From DASZHJ01 sp963735465 (GTDB taxonomy: Bacteria > Pseudomonadota > Alphaproteobacteria > ATCC43930 > CGMCC-115725), in NCBI GenBank assembly GCA_963735465.1, contig CAVTLA010000001.1, positions 2,666,001 through 2,730,000 on the forward strand: a stretch of DNA of 64,000 nucleotides, in the 5' to 3' direction. Within the stretch, counting starts at the first letter, position 1, and the number at the start of each line of letters is the position of its first letter. Position numbers and translations under genes: made by a program. This document shows positions 30,410-39,141 of the stretch, in pieces. Under the pieces are notes generated by a model, which had not been told where the DNA came from, searched no databases, and worked only from the letters and a program-made list of their open reading frames with translations.

Positions 30410-32665
30410 TCAGCTTTTCTCGACGAAGCTGTCCATCACCATCTTGTCGCCGGCCTTGTCGAAGGCGATGGCAAGCTTGTTGTCCTCGACGCGGCGCACC
30501 GTACCGTAGCCGAACTTCTGATGAAAGATGCGGTCGCCCGACTTGAAGCCGCCAACGCGCCGTACTTCCTGACCGCGCACCGGTACCGCCTGGCCTTCGA
30601 TCAGCGGCGCGGTGGCGCCGCGCGGCGACCAGCGCGGCGCGCGCAGCGCCTCGCTGCCGCTCCCGCCCCAGGCGGCGCTGCTCAGCACCGCGTCGGCCCG
30701 CGGCATCAGTCCGGCATCGGCGAGGGTCTCCACATGCTCCGTCGGCAACTCGTCGACGAAGCGCGAGGGTATCGAGCTTTGCCATTGCCCGTAAATGCGT
30801 CGATTGGCGGCGAAGGTCACGGCGGCGCGCTTCTTCGCCCGCGTCAGGCCGACATAGGCGAGGCGGCGCTCCTCCTCCAGGGACTTGAGCCCGCCCTCCT
30901 CCAGCGCCCGCTGATTGGGGAATACGCCCTCCTCCCAGCCCGGCAGGAACACGCTGTCGAATTCCAGGCCCTTGGCGCTGTGCAGGGTCATCACGTTGAC
31001 CATGTCGCCGGTGCCGCTCTCAGCGGCATCCATCACCAGGCTCACATGCTCCAGGAACCCGCCGAGGTTCTCAAACTCCGCCATGGCGGCGACCAGCTCC
31101 TTGACGTTCTCGACCCGGCCCGGCGCATCCGCCGACTTGTCCGCCTGCCACATGGCGATGTAGCCGGATTCTTCGAGCACGAGCGCCGCCAGCTCGGTGT
31201 GCGGCAGCGAGCCCGCGAGCGTGCGCCAGCGGTCGACAGCACCGAGAAATCCCGACAGGGATTTCCGCGCCGCCGCCTTGAGCTCGTCGGTGCCGATGAG
31301 ATGATGCGCCGTCTCGGCGAGGGGCAGCTGCCGGGCCCGCGCCGCCGCGTGCAGTACCTGCAGGCTGGTCTCACCGATGCCCCGGCGCGGCACGTTGACG
31401 ATGCGCTCGAAGGCGAGATCGTCGGCGGGCTGGTGGATCAGGCGGAGATAGGCCAGCGCATCGCGGATCTCCTGTCGCTCGTAGAAGCGCGGACCGCCGA
31501 TGATGCGGTAGGGCAACCCGATCTTGATGAAGCGCTCCTCGAATTCCCGGGTCTGGAAGCCGGCGCGCACGAGGATGGCGGTCTCCGTCAGCGTCTCGCC
31601 CTTGCGCTGCAGCGCCTCGATCTCCTCGCCGATCCAGCGCGCCTCCTCCTCGGAATCCCAGACCGCGCGGAGCCGCACCTTCTCGCCGTCGTTCACCTCG
31701 GTCCACAGCGTCTTGCCGAGCCGCCCTTCATTGTGAGCGATGAGGCCCGCTGCCGCCGCCAGGATGTGCGGCGTCGAGCGGTAGTTCTGCTCCAGCCGCA
31801 CGATGCGGGCGCCCGGGAAATCCTTCTCGAAGCGCAGGATGTTCTCCACCTCGGCGCCGCGCCAGCTGTAGACGGACTGGTCGTCGTCGCCGACGCAGCA
31901 GAGGTTGCGGTGTCCCTGGGCCAGGAGCCGCAGCCACAGGTATTGCGCCACGTTGGTATCCTGGTACTCGTCCACCAGGATGTAGCGGAAGCGCCGCTGG
32001 TAGTCGGCCAGCACGTCGGCGTGCTGGGTGAAGAGCGTGAGGTTGTGCAGCAGGAGATCGCCGAAGTCGGCGGCGTTGAGGGCAATCAGGCGCTGGGCAT
32101 ATTGCTGATAGAGCTCGCGGCCGCGGCCATCCGCCACCATCGCGGCCTCGTCGGCGGGCACGCGGTCGGGCGTCAGGCCACGGTCCTTCCAGCGCTCGAA
32201 GGCGGAGAGCAGCGCCCGGGGCGGCAGGCGGCGGTCGTCGATCCCGGCCCCGGCGATGAGCTGCTTCACCAGCCGGATCTGGTCGTCGCTGTCGAGGATG
32301 GTGAAGTTGGACTTGAGCCCGACCCGCTCCGCATGCCGGCGCAGGATCCGAGCGCCGAGCGCATGGAAGGTGCCAAGCCAGAGCCCGTCCACCGCGGCGC
32401 CGATCGTCGCCTCCAGCCGGTGCCGCATCTCCCGCGCCGCCTTGTTGGTGAAGGTGACGGCAAGCAACTGCCCGGGAAATGCGCGCCTGGTGGCGAGAAT
32501 ATGGGCGAGACGGGTGGTCAGCACCCGGGTCTTGCCGGTGCCGGCGCCCGCCAGCACCAGGACCGGGCCGTCGACCGCCTCCACCGCCTCGCGCTGGGCA
32601 GGGTTGAGGGCCTGCAGATAGGCCGGGCCGGCGGCGGCCGCGACGGGATTTCGCTCTTCGGACAT
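30410..32665 (-). CDS. uvrD: ATP-dependent DNA helicase UvrD/PcrA
   Basis: SF1A 3'-5' helicase for nucleotide-excision and mismatch repair and for removing stalled RNA polymerase. Motifs seen are Walker A AGAGTGKTRVLTTR, Walker B VDEYQDTNVAQ, GDDDQSVYSWRGA, QNYRST, VMTLHSAKGLEFDSVFLPG and YVGLTRAKKR. The C-terminal 40 residues (IFHQKFGYGTVRRVEDNKL) form the Tudor-like RNA-polymerase-binding module of PcrA/UvrD. ATG 32665 (MSEERNPVAAAAG) is selected on family length (751 residues); in-frame codons at 32683 and 32752 add unrelated sequence. Starts the minus-strand operon, divergent from the Rieske operon. Confidence 0.95.
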   Translation of the reverse strand: MSEERNPVAAAAGPAYLQALNPAQREAVEAVDGPVLVLAGAGTGKTRVLTTRLAHILATRRAFPGQLLAVTFTNKAAREMRHRLEATIGAAVDGLWLGTFHALGARILRRHAERVGLKSNFTILDSDDQIRLVKQLIAGAGIDDRRLPPRALLSAFERWKDRGLTPDRVPADEAAMVADGRGRELYQQYAQRLIALNAADFGDLLLHNLTLFTQHADVLADYQRRFRYILVDEYQDTNVAQYLWLRLLAQGHRNLCCVGDDDQSVYSWRGAEVENILRFEKDFPGARIVRLEQNYRSTPHILAAAAGLIAHNEGRLGKTLWTEVNDGEKVRLRAVWDSEEEARWIGEEIEALQRKGETLTETAILVRAGFQTREFEERFIKIGLPYRIIGGPRFYERQEIRDALAYLRLIHQPADDLAFERIVNVPRRGIGETSLQVLHAAARARQLPLAETAHHLIGTDELKAAARKSLSGFLGAVDRWRTLAGSLPHTELAALVLEESGYIAMWQADKSADAPGRVENVKELVAAMAEFENLGGFLEHVSLVMDAAESGTGDMVNVMTLHSAKGLEFDSVFLPGWEEGVFPNQRALEEGGLKSLEEERRLAYVGLTRAKKRAAVTFAANRRIYGQWQSSIPSRFVDELPTEHVETLADAGLMPRADAVLSSAAWGGSGSEALRAPRWSPRGATAPLIEGQAVPVRGQEVRRVGGFKSGDRIFHQKFGYGTVRRVEDNKLAIAFDKAGDKMVMDSFVEKS

Positions 32666-32835
32666 CGTCACGCTATATCGCATCGGCGGCGCCAGGTACA
32701 ACGCCCCGTCGGCGCATCCCTGCGGCGCGGTGGGGACTGGACGGAGGGGCATGAAATGCGCCTAAAATTGGCCTCGGCGATGCCACGCGGTTCCGGTGCG
32801 ACGGTGCCCGGGCTTCCCCCTGACAGGACGAGGCG

Positions 32836-34062
32836 ATGGAGACGCGCATGGAGGACCAGACCTCGACCGGAGTCGGCGCCGACATCGCGGCGCTGATCGC
32901 CGCGCAGCCGCCGGGCAAGTCCCTCGAGCAGGGCTTCTATTCCGACCCCGAAATCTTCAAGCGCGACGTCGAGCGCGTGGTGATGCGGCACTGGCTGTGC
33001 ACCGGCCACGAGAGCAGCCTGCCCAAGCCCGGCGACTTCCAGGTGGTGGAGATCGCCTCGGAGTCCGCCATCATCGTGCGCGGCGAGGACGGCGCCCTCC
33101 GCGCGCTGGTCAACGTCTGTCGGCACCGCGGGTCGCGGGTGTGCTGGGATGCCGCCGGCAGTGCAAAATTCTTCGTCTGCCCCTATCACGGCTGGACCTA
33201 CGGGCTCGACGGCACGCTCCAGGCCGCACGCTACATGCCCGACGGCTTCGACGCCGCGGGCCACGGCCTGAAGCAGATCCATCTCCGGGTGATCGAGGGG
33301 CTGGTCTTCATATCCTTCGCGACGACGCCCCTCAGCCTCGCTCGCGCCGAGAAGGCGCTGCGCATGAACTACGGGCCTTATGGCTGGGCCGGCGCCAAGG
33401 TCGCCCATCGCGAGACCTACACCATCGCCGCCAATTGGAAGCTCGCGGTCGAGAATTACCTCGAGTGCTATCACTGCGGGCCCGCGCACCCGGAATATTC
33501 GAAGCTGCACGCCATCGAGCAGCCGCCGGCGCGGATCGAGAAACTGAACGCGCGCATGCGGAAGCGATCCGCGGCGCTCGGCCTCGATATTCCCGGCCAC
33601 GACCACTGGACCGGCTCGGCGGACGGCGAGGAGGCGGTCTGGAGCTTCCGCTATCCGCTCTATGACGGCGCCGTCACGGCGAGCGAGGACGGCGCGCCGG
33701 TGGCGCCGCTGATGGGCGGCTTCAAGGAATACGACGGCGCCGCGACGTCGACCCATTTCGGCCCGGCGAGCTTCTTCCTCGCCTACCCCGATCACGGCGT
33801 CATCTACCGCTTCATTCCCAAGACGGCGGACCGCTGCGAGATGGAAGTCATCTGGCTGGTGCGCGGCGACGCGCGGGAAGGCGTCGACTACGACCTGCAG
33901 AAACTCGCCTGGCTCTGGCGCGTCACCAGCGAGGCCGACAAGCGCATTATCGAGCACAACCAGCTCGGCGTGAATTCGCGCTACTATGAGCCCGGCCCCT
34001 ACGCGCCGATGGAGCAGAACGCGCTCCGCTACGTCAACTGGTACCTGCGCGAGATCGCCTGA
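32836..34062 (+). CDS. Rieske non-heme iron oxygenase, large (alpha) subunit
   Basis: Oxygenase component of a ring-hydroxylating-type or N-demethylating Rieske system. The Rieske [2Fe-2S] ligands are C95-x-H97 (CRHRGS) and C115-x2-H118 (CPYHGW). The catalytic iron ligands are H213 and H218 in ECYHCGPAH, and E210 sits at the electron-bridging position where classical arene dioxygenases have Asp. A Glu there is known from carnitine monooxygenase CntA. This, and the NWKLAVENYLECYHC context, points to the GbcA/CntA-like branch that oxidises quaternary amines, but the substrate is not provable. No reductase or ferredoxin gene lies nearby. First gene of a four-gene oxidative operon. Confidence 0.9.
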   Translation: METRMEDQTSTGVGADIAALIAAQPPGKSLEQGFYSDPEIFKRDVERVVMRHWLCTGHESSLPKPGDFQVVEIASESAIIVRGEDGALRALVNVCRHRGSRVCWDAAGSAKFFVCPYHGWTYGLDGTLQAARYMPDGFDAAGHGLKQIHLRVIEGLVFISFATTPLSLARAEKALRMNYGPYGWAGAKVAHRETYTIAANWKLAVENYLECYHCGPAHPEYSKLHAIEQPPARIEKLNARMRKRSAALGLDIPGHDHWTGSADGEEAVWSFRYPLYDGAVTASEDGAPVAPLMGGFKEYDGAATSTHFGPASFFLAYPDHGVIYRFIPKTADRCEMEVIWLVRGDAREGVDYDLQKLAWLWRVTSEADKRIIEHNQLGVNSRYYEPGPYAPMEQNALRYVNWYLREIA

Positions 34063-34110
34063 AACACCGGCGCCGAAAGCGCGCGATGAATTTCCGAAGA
34101 GGATGAGAGC

Positions 34111-34623
34111 ATGCCGGAACCCCGGAGTGGCACAACCGACATCGTCGACACGCTCGCCGGCATTACGCCGGACTCGGCGCTGGCGGAGTTGCGGGCCCAG
34201 CGCCCGGAGGCGATGCGCCACACGCAGCGGAGCTACCAGGCCCTGCTGGAACCGGCGGACCCCACCGGCCTCAGCCGTCTCGATCGCGGCGCCATCGCGC
34301 TTCGCGTCGCCGTCCTCTGCGAGGATACAGCGCTCGCCGCGCATTTCCGCCACTACCTGGCGGCGATCGTCGACGGCAGCGCCTTCATCGACGCTGTCGA
34401 GCGGTTTCCCGAGATGAGGCCGACGAAGCGTCTGGCGGCGATCCTTCTCCATGTGGATCTCGTGACGCGGACGCCTCGCATGGCGACGGCGGGCCATCTC
34501 AGGGAGCTGAGCGAGGCCGGCCTGGAGCCGCGGGATATCGTCACGATGTCGCAGCTGATCGCCTTCGTGACCTACCTGACCCGCGTGCTGGCGGGGCTGC
34601 GCCTGCTGGGACACGCCGCATGA
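34111..34623 (+). CDS. CMD-domain protein, resembles the Avi_7170 family
   Basis: A 170-residue helical protein of the carboxymuconolactone-decarboxylase/AhpD fold (about residues 55-165, RGAIALRVAVLCEDTALAAHFRHYL). It lacks the CxxC redox pair, so it is probably a non-redox partner of the next protein. The two form a pair that recurs in Rhizobium-type genomes (Avi_7170/Avi_7169 families), usually beside monooxygenases. GAGG lies upstream of the ATG. The stop overlaps the next start (ATGA), indicating coupled synthesis. Biochemical role unknown. Confidence 0.75.
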   Translation: MPEPRSGTTDIVDTLAGITPDSALAELRAQRPEAMRHTQRSYQALLEPADPTGLSRLDRGAIALRVAVLCEDTALAAHFRHYLAAIVDGSAFIDAVERFPEMRPTKRLAAILLHVDLVTRTPRMATAGHLRELSEAGLEPRDIVTMSQLIAFVTYLTRVLAGLRLLGHAA

Positions 34624-35213
34624 GCGCCGCCGAGCACTCCTTCACCATGGAGCCTGTCGACTGGACGTCGTGGCTCCCGACGATCGATCTCGCCGACGCC
34701 ACGCCCGAGCAGGTCGCGGTGCTCGAGGAGAGCCTGCCCACCGCGAAGACGTCGCCCTACTATCTCCTGCTGGCGCGCGACGTCGAGGTGCTGCGGGAAC
34801 GCTCACGCCTCTTCAACGCTGTCATGTACGCGCCCAAGGGGCTGCCACGGGCCGATCGCGAGCTGGCGACGGTCGTGGTGTCGCGCATCAATGGCTGCAT
34901 CTACTGCGCGTCCGTGCACGCCATCCGATTCACGCAGCTCACCAAGCATCCGGAGATCATCCAGGCGATCTTCGATGAGGGAGTGGAGACCGAGCTTGCC
35001 GAGCGCAACCGGGCGATCGTCGACTATTCCGTGAAGCTGACACGCCACCCCAGCGCCATGGAGCCCGAGGATCTGGCGCCCCTGCGCCGCGTCGGCCTCA
35101 CCGACATCGAGATCCTCGACCTCACCAATGCCGTCGCCATGTTCGCCTGGGCCAACCGGCTGATGCAGACGTTGGGCGAGCCGGCGCCGGCGCCAAAAAA
35201 ATCCACTCCCTGA
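34620..35213 (+). CDS. Alkylhydroperoxidase-domain (AhpD-like) protein, resembles the Avi_7169 family
   Basis: A 197-residue AhpD/CMD-fold protein with a redox motif C93-I-Y-C96-A-S-V-H100, the CxxCxxxH arrangement used by AhpD peroxidases. Preceding conserved helix is LPRADRELATVVVSRING. The family is annotated as peroxidase-related. In this operon it may reduce or detoxify an oxygenation product, or act on an intermediate made by the Rieske enzyme or flavin monooxygenase; that is inference. It overlaps the preceding CMD gene by 4 nt and precedes the monooxygenase by 16 bp. Confidence 0.82.
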   Translation: MSAAEHSFTMEPVDWTSWLPTIDLADATPEQVAVLEESLPTAKTSPYYLLLARDVEVLRERSRLFNAVMYAPKGLPRADRELATVVVSRINGCIYCASVHAIRFTQLTKHPEIIQAIFDEGVETELAERNRAIVDYSVKLTRHPSAMEPEDLAPLRRVGLTDIEILDLTNAVAMFAWANRLMQTLGEPAPAPKKSTP

Positions 35214-35229
35214 GCCGCCCGGAGACGTC

Positions 35230-36678
35230 GTGGACAGCACCTCCGGGGATCCGCCGATCGGCCTCGCCGCCCACGAGGCAGCGGTGGCGCGCGATCTCGA
35301 GCTCCTCAATCTTCCGCCCCGCAACTGGCTCGAGGCCAGGACCGGGCCCGACGGCGCGCCGGTGGCCGACGTCCTCGTGGTCGGCGCCGGCATGTGCGGC
35401 ATCGCGGCGGCGGCGGCACTGATCTTCCGCGGCATCCGCAACATCAGAATTCTCGATCGCAGCCCCGCCGGCCGCGAGGGGCCGTGGGTCACCTTCGCCC
35501 GCATGGAGACGCTGCGCTCGCCGAAGCACTTGAGCGGGCCCGCCATGGGCATCCCGTCCCTGACCTTCCGCGCCTGGTACGAGGCGATCCACGGCGCCGG
35601 CGGCTGGGAGCGCCTGGACAAGATTCCGAACGCCGTGTGGATGGACTATCTCACCTGGGTCCGGAACGTGCTGGCGCTGCCGGTGGAGAACGGGATCGAG
35701 GTGACGCGGGTGACGCCGGCAGGCGGCCTCGTCGCCGTCGATGTCAGGGACGGAAACGGCGAGAGGCGCCTCCACGCGCGCCGCCTGGTGCTGGCGACCG
35801 GTCGCGACGGCACCGGCGGCATCCACATTCCCGATTTCATCGACCGCGGATTGTGGCCGGATTTGGCGGCGCACACGGCGGAGCCGATCGATTTCCAGCG
35901 CCTTCGCGGACGCCGCGTCGCGGTGATCGGCGGCGGCGCCTCCGCCTGGGACAACGCCGCAACCGCGCTGGAAGCCGGCGCCGCCGGCGTCGATTTGTAT
36001 GTCCGGCGCAAGGTGCTGCCGCAGATCAACAAGGGGCGCGGCTCGTCCTATCCCGGATTCTTCGAGGGCTTCGCCGCCCTCGGCGACGCCGATCGCTGGG
36101 ATCTGCTGTTCTACAAGGAGGACTACCAGGCGCCGCCGCCGAGAGAGACGGTGCTGCGCACCCTCCGCCACCCCGGCTTCGCGATCCATCTCGGCACGCC
36201 CGTGACGGAGGCCAGGCGCGCGGGCGACGGCGTGGCGCTTCGCCTCGCCACGGATACCACCGAGCGCCGCGCCGATTTCCTCATCCTCGGCACCGGCTTC
36301 CGCATCGATGTCGGCGCCTGCCCAGAACTCGCCGATCTCGCGCCCGAGATCGCCACCTGGGCCGACCGCTATGGGCCGCCGCCGGATCAGCGCCATCCCG
36401 ACCTCGCGCGATTTCCCTATCTCGGTCCCGGCTTCGAGCTCACGGAGCGGAGCCCCGGAAGCCGCCCCGACCTTGGCCGCATCCACCTCTTCAACTATGG
36501 CGCCAATGCCAGCCTGGGAGCGATTTCAGGCGATGTTCCCGGGGTCGTCATCGGGGCGGAAATCCTGGCCACCCGCATGGCGCAGTCCTTCTTTCAGGAG
36601 GACTTAGCCCATGTGCGGCGCGAGCTCGACGCCTTCGCCGAGCCCGAGCTGGAGGGGACGCCGTTCTTCGCCCTCTGA
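35230..36678 (+). CDS. FAD/NAD(P)-dependent flavin monooxygenase-like oxidoreductase
   Basis: Class B flavoprotein with two Rossmann motifs: an FAD site VVGAGMCG (about residues 50-57) and an NAD(P)H site VIGGGASAWDNA (about 233-244). Between them lies LVLATGRDG. The ILGTGFRID motif near residue 355 corresponds to the ATG motif of N-hydroxylating and Baeyer-Villiger-like monooxygenases. GTG 35230 is used as start because GGAG lies 5 nt upstream. Last gene of the Rieske/CMD operon, so it probably acts on the same substrate or its product. Could be an N- or S-oxygenase; no siderophore genes are near. Confidence 0.87.
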   Translation: MDSTSGDPPIGLAAHEAAVARDLELLNLPPRNWLEARTGPDGAPVADVLVVGAGMCGIAAAAALIFRGIRNIRILDRSPAGREGPWVTFARMETLRSPKHLSGPAMGIPSLTFRAWYEAIHGAGGWERLDKIPNAVWMDYLTWVRNVLALPVENGIEVTRVTPAGGLVAVDVRDGNGERRLHARRLVLATGRDGTGGIHIPDFIDRGLWPDLAAHTAEPIDFQRLRGRRVAVIGGGASAWDNAATALEAGAAGVDLYVRRKVLPQINKGRGSSYPGFFEGFAALGDADRWDLLFYKEDYQAPPPRETVLRTLRHPGFAIHLGTPVTEARRAGDGVALRLATDTTERRADFLILGTGFRIDVGACPELADLAPEIATWADRYGPPPDQRHPDLARFPYLGPGFELTERSPGSRPDLGRIHLFNYGANASLGAISGDVPGVVIGAEILATRMAQSFFQEDLAHVRRELDAFAEPELEGTPFFAL

Positions 36679-36685
36679 GGCCGCG

Positions 36686-36720
36686 AGCGGCGGAAAATAC
36701 CCGCCGCTAGAGGCATTTTT
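36686..36720 (+). terminator. Intrinsic terminator-like hairpin after the oxidative operon
   Basis: AGCGGCGG (36686-36693) pairs perfectly with CCGCCGCT (36701-36708) around an A-rich 7-nt loop; a T5 run follows at 36716-36720. It starts 8 nt after the stop of the monooxygenase gene. Confidence 0.6.
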
Positions 36721-36738
36721 CGCCTCGCCATCGGTTTC

Positions 36739-36766
36739 TTGCGCTGTTGGGGCGCGGCGCTATATA
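36739..36766 (+). promoter_or_regulatory. Possible promoter of the SLC13-type transporter gene
   Basis: TTGCGC (36739-36744), 16-nt spacer, TATATA (36761-36766), about 48 nt before the start codon. The -10 is good; the -35 matches only at its first three bases. Confidence 0.4.
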
Positions 36767-36813
36767 GCATTGGCCCGCCCGGCCCTCGCCGCCTCCGATA
36801 TCCCTCCCGCCCC

Positions 36814-38073
36814 ATGCAAAGCGCCGTCATCGTCCTTGTCTTCCTGCTGACCTATCTCTTGATGGCGGCGGGGCGTCTTCCCTGGTTGCAAGTCGATCGC
36901 ACCGGCATCGCGCTCCTTGGCGTGATCGCGCTCCTGGGGCTGGGGGCGGTGACCATCGACGACGTCGCCGGGAACATCGATACGGCGACGCTGGTGCTGC
37001 TGTTCGCGCTGATGATGATCTCGGCGCAGTTCGCGACCTCGGGCCTCCTTGATCTCTGCGTGAACTGGCTGACGGCGCTGCGCGGCGGCCCGGTGCTGCT
37101 GCTGGGAGCGACAGTGGCGGCGTGCGGCGCCTTCTCCGCCATCCTCGCCAACGACATCCTGCTGTTCGGCATGACGCCCCTGCTGATCGCCGGTGTGCGC
37201 CGGCGCGGTCTCGACCCGCGCCCCTTCGTGCTGGCGCTCGCCGCCGCCACCAATGCCGGCTCCGCCGCGACGCTGATCGGCAATCCCCAGAACATCGCCA
37301 TCGGGCAGATGGGCAATCTCGGTTTCTGGAGCTTCATCGCCGCCTGCGGCGTGCCGGCGCTGGCGGCGTTGGGCGTGGTTTTCGGCGTGCTCTGGTATCT
37401 CTGGCGCGATCGCATGAGCACTGCGGAAGTGCTGCCGCCGGACCTCCCGGAGGTGCCCTTCCATCCCTTCGACCGCGTGCAGACCCTGAAGGGCGTCATC
37501 TCGATACTGGTGATGCTGATCTTCTTCACGACAAGCCTGCCGCGCGAGATCGTCGCGCTGCTGATCGCCGCCGTCCTGCTCACCAGTCGCAAAGTGACGA
37601 GCCGCACCATGATCGGTGCCGTTGACTGGCCGCTGCTGCTGCTGTTCGCCTGCCTCTTCGCCCTCACCGGTGCGCTGCACGACACCGGCATCCCCTGGTC
37701 GGTGATCTCGCCGCTGGAGGAGCACGGCCTGATGCCGGACAATCTCGCTGTCCTGGCGCCGCTGACGCTGCTGATGAGCAACACCATCGGCAACGTGCCC
37801 TCGGTCATCCTGCTGCTGCAGATCTGGCCGGATCCGCCCCGCGGCGCGCTCTACGCGCTCGCCCTCCTGTCCACCCTCGCCGGTAATCTGCTGCTGGTGG
37901 GCAGCCTCGCCAATCTCATCGTGGTGGAGCGCGCGGCGAGCTATGGCGTTCGCATCACCTTCGCCGAGCATGCCCGTGCCGGCATACCCATCACCTTGAT
38001 CTCGATGGCGCTTGGATTCGTGTGGCTGGCCTATTGGGGCTGGCTCCCGGTATTTTCCGCCGGGGCGGAGTAA
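36814..38073 (+). CDS. SLC13/ArsB-NhaD-type anion transporter (ion transporter superfamily)
   Basis: Inner-membrane carrier of 419 residues with ten or more hydrophobic segments. Two family repeats are recognisable: ILANDILLFGMTPLLIA with NAGSAATLIGNPQNIAIGQMG (about residues 115-170) and LLMSNTIGNVPSVILL (about 320-335). The latter correspond to the re-entrant substrate/ion-binding loops of ArsB, CitMHS and SLC13 carriers. The start at 36814 (MQSAVIVLVFLLTYLLM) begins at the first helix; an upstream in-frame codon at 36739 would overlap the likely promoter. Substrate could be a di- or tricarboxylate, sulfate or arsenite; no ars genes are nearby. Confidence 0.85.
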   Translation: MQSAVIVLVFLLTYLLMAAGRLPWLQVDRTGIALLGVIALLGLGAVTIDDVAGNIDTATLVLLFALMMISAQFATSGLLDLCVNWLTALRGGPVLLLGATVAACGAFSAILANDILLFGMTPLLIAGVRRRGLDPRPFVLALAAATNAGSAATLIGNPQNIAIGQMGNLGFWSFIAACGVPALAALGVVFGVLWYLWRDRMSTAEVLPPDLPEVPFHPFDRVQTLKGVISILVMLIFFTTSLPREIVALLIAAVLLTSRKVTSRTMIGAVDWPLLLLFACLFALTGALHDTGIPWSVISPLEEHGLMPDNLAVLAPLTLLMSNTIGNVPSVILLLQIWPDPPRGALYALALLSTLAGNLLLVGSLANLIVVERAASYGVRITFAEHARAGIPITLISMALGFVWLAYWGWLPVFSAGAE

Positions 38074-38091
38074 CCGCTAGATTTTTGTTCA

Positions 38092-38138
38092 AGCATGATC
38101 TTTTCCGAAAACCGGCTTCCACTTTTCGGGATCATGCT
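38092..38138. repeat. REP-like interspersed palindrome (AGCATGATC type)
   Basis: AGCATGATC (38092-38100) is mirrored by GATCATGCT (38130-38138), and CCGAAAA (38105-38111) by TTTTCGG (38123-38129). This builds a long cruciform with a 4-T bulge and an 11-nt CCGGCTTCCAC loop. The sequence resembles palindromes scattered through Rhizobiales and related alphaproteobacterial genomes. It lies between the transporter and acetyltransferase genes. Confidence 0.8.
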
Positions 38139-38155
38139 CCAGGAAGGATCCTGTC

Positions 38156-38644
38156 ATGGCCACGATCACGCTGCGCGTCGCCGTCGCCGAGGACGTCGGC
38201 ATCCTGCTTGACCTCGTGCGCGAGCTCGCGATCTACGAGAAGATGCCCGACGCGGTCGTCGCCACCGAGGCCGACCTGCTGCGGCACGGTTTCGGGCCGG
38301 AGCGCCGGTTCGAGGCGCTGCTTGCCATGGTGGACGGGCGGCCCGCGGGCTTCGCTCTCTTCTACCCGAACTTCTCGACCTGGCAGGGCCGGCCCGGGCT
38401 CTTCCTCGAGGATCTCTTCGTGGCGGAATGGGCGCGCAAGCACGGCGTCGGCCGGCGCCTGATGACACGCCTCGCGGCCATTGCGCTGGAGCGCGACTGG
38501 GCGCGCTTCGATCTCTCGGTGCTGCACTGGAATCCCGCGCGGCAGTTCTATCACCGGATCGGGATGCAGCATCTCGAGGAGTGGCTGCCCTACCGAATTG
38601 AGGGCTCGGCGCTCACTACGCTGGCGGCAGATGACTCGGAATGA
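38156..38644 (+). CDS. GNAT N-acetyltransferase, diamine (spermidine/spermine) acetyltransferase-like
   Basis: A 162-residue GNAT protein resembling SSAT-type polyamine or small-amine acetyltransferases. Visible elements are LVRELAIYEKMPDAVVATEADL, ALFYPNFSTWQGRPGLFLEDLFV, the acetyl-CoA loop RKHGVGRRLMTRLA and the C-terminal WNPARQFYHRIGMQHLEEW. The conserved N and FY residues near the end fit acetyl transfer. Overlaps the next acetyltransferase gene by 4 nt (ATGA). The REP-like palindrome sits immediately upstream; GGAAGGA lies before the ATG. True acceptor not determinable. Confidence 0.87.
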   Translation: MATITLRVAVAEDVGILLDLVRELAIYEKMPDAVVATEADLLRHGFGPERRFEALLAMVDGRPAGFALFYPNFSTWQGRPGLFLEDLFVAEWARKHGVGRRLMTRLAAIALERDWARFDLSVLHWNPARQFYHRIGMQHLEEWLPYRIEGSALTTLAADDSE

Positions 38645-39111
38645 CTGAGCGGTTGTCTCTCAGACGAGCAGGTCCCGCTGACGCCGCGGCGGTGCGGGTC
38701 TTGACCAGGACCGCCTATGCAAAATGGGTTCCTCTCATCGGCCGCGAGCCCCTGCCGATGACCGCGGACTATGATCGTGCCATCGCTGAGCACGTCATCG
38801 ATCTCTGGGAGGAGGATGGGCAACTGCTGGCTTTGATCGAGACCATTCCGGCAGCCGATCATCTCCTGATCGAGAACATCGTGGTTCGGCCCGATCAGCA
38901 GCGAAAAGGGATCGGCGACCGGCTCCTGCATCATGCGGACGGGCTTGCCGCGTCCCTGGGGGTCGACGAGATCCGGCTCTACACGAATGCCGTCTTTGCC
39001 TCGAACCTCGCATTCTATTCCCGGCGGGGATACGAGGAGTACCGCCGCGGCTCCGTCGTGCCGGGCAGCGTCACCGTCTACATGAGAAAGAAGATCAAAG
39101 CTCCGGGCTGA
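38641..39111 (+). CDS. GNAT N-acetyltransferase
   Basis: A 156-residue single-domain GNAT enzyme. The CoA-binding motif is VVRPDQQRKGIGDRLLHHAD and the C-terminal strand-helix is LYTNAVFASNLAFYSRRGYEEYRRG. It is co-translated with the preceding acetyltransferase through a 4-nt overlap, although the two are not close paralogues in their N-terminal halves. Substrate unknown. Confidence 0.86.
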   Translation: MTERLSLRRAGPADAAAVRVLTRTAYAKWVPLIGREPLPMTADYDRAIAEHVIDLWEEDGQLLALIETIPAADHLLIENIVVRPDQQRKGIGDRLLHHADGLAASLGVDEIRLYTNAVFASNLAFYSRRGYEEYRRGSVVPGSVTVYMRKKIKAPG

Positions 39112-39141
39112 CGCACGCCGGCTTGACGTGATGGCCGGCGC

